Positions 6,445 to 7,642 of a DNA stretch of 7,642 nucleotides are shown here, piece by piece. Each line of letters begins with the position of its first letter. Positions within the stretch are counted from its first letter, which is position 1. A program made the translations under genes and the position numbers. The stretch is from NCBI GenBank assembly GCA_023406965.1, contig JAEXTI010000544.1, positions 1 to 7,642 of the forward strand, read 5' to 3'. Below the pieces are notes generated by a model that saw nothing but the letters and a program-made list of their open reading frames with translations, had not been told where the DNA came from and did no database searches. The stretch is from Chloroflexota bacterium (GTDB lineage: Bacteria; Chloroflexota; Anaerolineae; Anaerolineales; Anaerolineaceae).

Positions 6445-6484
6445 AAACAAAACAAGCCGGGGCATTTTGGGCCCTGGCTTGTTT
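6442..6484 (-). terminator. Intrinsic terminator after ino1
   Basis: AAACAAGCC plus GGGGC (6450-6463) pairs with GCCCT plus GGCTTGTTT (6471-6484): a 14-pair stem with one G-U and a 7-base loop. In the minus-strand transcript it is followed by TGTTTTTGG. It lies 15 bases after the ino1 stop codon. The plus-strand reading has a poorer T tract and no gene feeding it. Confidence 0.85.
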
Positions 6485-6499
6485 GATGGAATTTCTGAA

Positions 6500-7582
6500 T
6501 TATTCTTTGTCGCCGCGGATGAAGGCTTCGGTCATTTCGCGGGCGATGTCGTCCTTGAACTGCTTGGGCGGGGTCTTCATGAAGTAGGAGGCGGGGGCAT
6601 AGAGGGGGCCGCTGATGCCGCGGTCGAGGGCCAGCTTGACACAGCGCACCGCGTCGATGATGACGCCGGCGGAATTGGGGGAGTCCCACACATCCAGCTT
6701 GGCTTCCAGGTTGAGAGGCACCTCGCCGAAGGTGGTGCCTTCCATGCGGATGTAGCACCACTTGCGGTCGGTCAGCCACGGCACGTGGTCACTGGGACCA
6801 ACGTGGACGTCGTCGGCGGGCAGTTGGTAAGGCAGCATGCTGGTGACGGCGCCGGTCTTGGAGATCTTCTTGGACTCGAGACGCTCGCGTTCAAGCATGT
6901 TGAGGAAGTCGGTGTTGCCGCCGAAGTTGAGCTGGTAGGTGTGGTCGAGGCGCACGCCGCGATCGACGAACAGGCTGGTGAGCACGCGGTGCAGGATGGT
7001 GGCGCCGAGTTGCGATTTGATGTCGTCGCCGATGATGGGCAGGCCCTTGGCGCGGAAGCGCTCGCCCCAGTATTCGGAACTGGCGATGAACACGGGGATG
7101 GCGTTGACGAAGCCGCAGCCTGCCTCAAGCACCTGTTCTACGTACCACTTGGTGGCCATTTCGGAGCCGACGGGCAGGTAGCTGACGACGACATCGGTCT
7201 TGGTATCTTTGAGGATTTTGACGATGTCGGCGGTGGGGCCGGGGGCCTTTTTGAGGATCTGGGAGAGGTACTTGCCCAGCCCGTCATGGGTCATGCCGCG
7301 CACTACGGGCACATCCAGGTGGGGAACGTCGGTGAACTTCATGGTGTTGTTGGGGTAGGCAAAAATGGCCTCGGAGAGGTCTTTGCCGACCTTGGTGTCC
7401 ACGATGTCGATTGCGGCAGAAAACTCGATGTCGCGAACGTGATAGCCGCCCAGGTTGACGTGCATCAAGCCGGGAACCCGGTCGGTATCGGCGGCGTCGC
7501 GGTAGAACTGGACGCCCTGTACCAGGGAAGAGGCGCAGTTGCCCACGCCAATGATCGCGACTCGCACTTTCTTATTGCTCAT
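6500..7582 (-). CDS. ino1: myo-Inositol-1-phosphate synthase
   Basis: 360 residues, close to the length of the actinobacterial-type enzyme. By family it converts glucose 6-phosphate to 1L-myo-inositol 1-phosphate in the cytoplasm, using bound NAD for oxidation at C5, ring closure and re-reduction (EC 5.5.1.4). Seen: an N-terminal Rossmann motif [12 protein letters not shown] (about 8-19); VVSYLPVGS near 132-140; [11 protein letters not shown] (185-195); the signature [11 protein letters not shown] (219-229); SKTGAV (241-246); [10 protein letters not shown] (265-274); and DSPNSAG (300-306), all expected around the NAD and substrate sites. The frame extends to ATG 7588, but AGGAG at 7595-7591 is 2 bases from that codon and 8 from ATG 7582, so 7582 is the likely start. 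Product uses in the family include inositol phospholipids, mycothiol-like thiols and di-myo-inositol phosphate; none is shown here. It is transcribed separately from the envelope operon. Confidence 0.95.
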   Translation of the reverse strand: MSNKKVRVAIIGVGNCASSLVQGVQFYRDAADTDRVPGLMHVNLGGYHVRDIEFSAAIDIVDTKVGKDLSEAIFAYPNNTMKFTDVPHLDVPVVRGMTHDGLGKYLSQILKKAPGPTADIVKILKDTKTDVVVSYLPVGSEMATKWYVEQVLEAGCGFVNAIPVFIASSEYWGERFRAKGLPIIGDDIKSQLGATILHRVLTSLFVDRGVRLDHTYQLNFGGNTDFLNMLERERLESKKISKTGAVTSMLPYQLPADDVHVGPSDHVPWLTDRKWCYIRMEGTTFGEVPLNLEAKLDVWDSPNSAGVIIDAVRCVKLALDRGISGPLYAPASYFMKTPPKQFKDDIAREMTEAFIRGDKE

Positions 7583-7590
7583 CTTCATGA

Positions 7591-7595
7591 CTCCT
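7591..7595 (-). promoter_or_regulatory. Ribosome binding site of ino1 (decides the start)
   Basis: AGGAG on the minus strand is 8 bases from ATG 7582 and only 2 from ATG 7588, which favours the second ATG. It is the clearest Shine-Dalgarno site in the window. Confidence 0.8.
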
Positions 7596-7612
7596 ATGAT
7601 TTGGTTTGGTTT

Positions 7613-7633
7613 GCCCGCGTTCGGCGTGCGGGC
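7613..7633. repeat. Inverted repeat upstream of ino1
   Basis: GCCCGC (7613-7618) and GCGGGC (7628-7633) form a 6-base inverted repeat around a 9-base loop, about 30 bases upstream of the ino1 start. No T tract follows on either strand, so a terminator is unlikely. It could be a leader hairpin or an operator. In the rest of the leader (7596-7612) only the short repeat AAACC AAACC AAAT on the minus strand is seen. The promoter is probably outside the window. Confidence 0.4.
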
Positions 7634-7642
7634 GGAATTGAT

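Overview
The window is a GC-rich, densely coded bacterial segment with five complete protein genes and one gene cut by the left edge. It suggests a Chloroflexota bacterium, most likely of the Anaerolineae type. The reasons are the run of secreted lipoproteins with Pro/Thr-rich linkers behind the lipobox, the overlapping genes, and near-absent Shine-Dalgarno sites outside ino1. This placement is from general resemblance only; no rRNA or marker phylogeny is available.

Layout from left to right. (1) Minus strand, 1119 running off the left edge: a LysM lipoprotein (P1) whose C-terminal M23 metallopeptidase domain has only begun. (2) Plus strand, 1156-2145: a lipoprotein of the class A beta-lactamase-like serine hydrolase fold, divergent from P1 across a 36-base gap that holds a perfectly palindromic -10 element. 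(3) Minus strand, 6408 to 2152: three overlapping genes read as one operon. They are a CE4-type polysaccharide deacetylase lipoprotein, then two complete paralogues of P1 (P3 and P2), each with lipobox, linker, LysM, a helical lysozyme-like region and an M23 domain. This operon ends 6 bases from the convergent end of the serine hydrolase gene. (4) Minus strand, 7582 to 6500: a myo-inositol-1-phosphate synthase closed by a good intrinsic terminator. The U tract of that terminator carries the likely -35 box of the deacetylase operon.

Read together, positions 1-6408 look like a cell-envelope locus. All five products are predicted to be anchored by an N-terminal lipid on the outer face of the membrane. 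Three bind glycan through LysM and carry a metallopeptidase fold expected to cut wall peptides, one is built like a glycan de-N-acetylase, and one belongs to the penicillin-recognising fold. The three LysM-M23 paralogues share features not typical of textbook M23 enzymes: an H-x12-D first metal motif, a DxDGDG acidic loop inside the catalytic domain, a conserved cysteine pair, and a central domain that resembles soluble lytic transglycosylase but has Gln at the expected catalytic Glu in two of three copies. The inositol phosphate synthase is a separate transcription unit; any link to the envelope, such as inositol lipids, is inference.

No RNA genes, CRISPR arrays, insertion sequences or phage genes were seen. 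No stretch over 300 bases lacks a gene.
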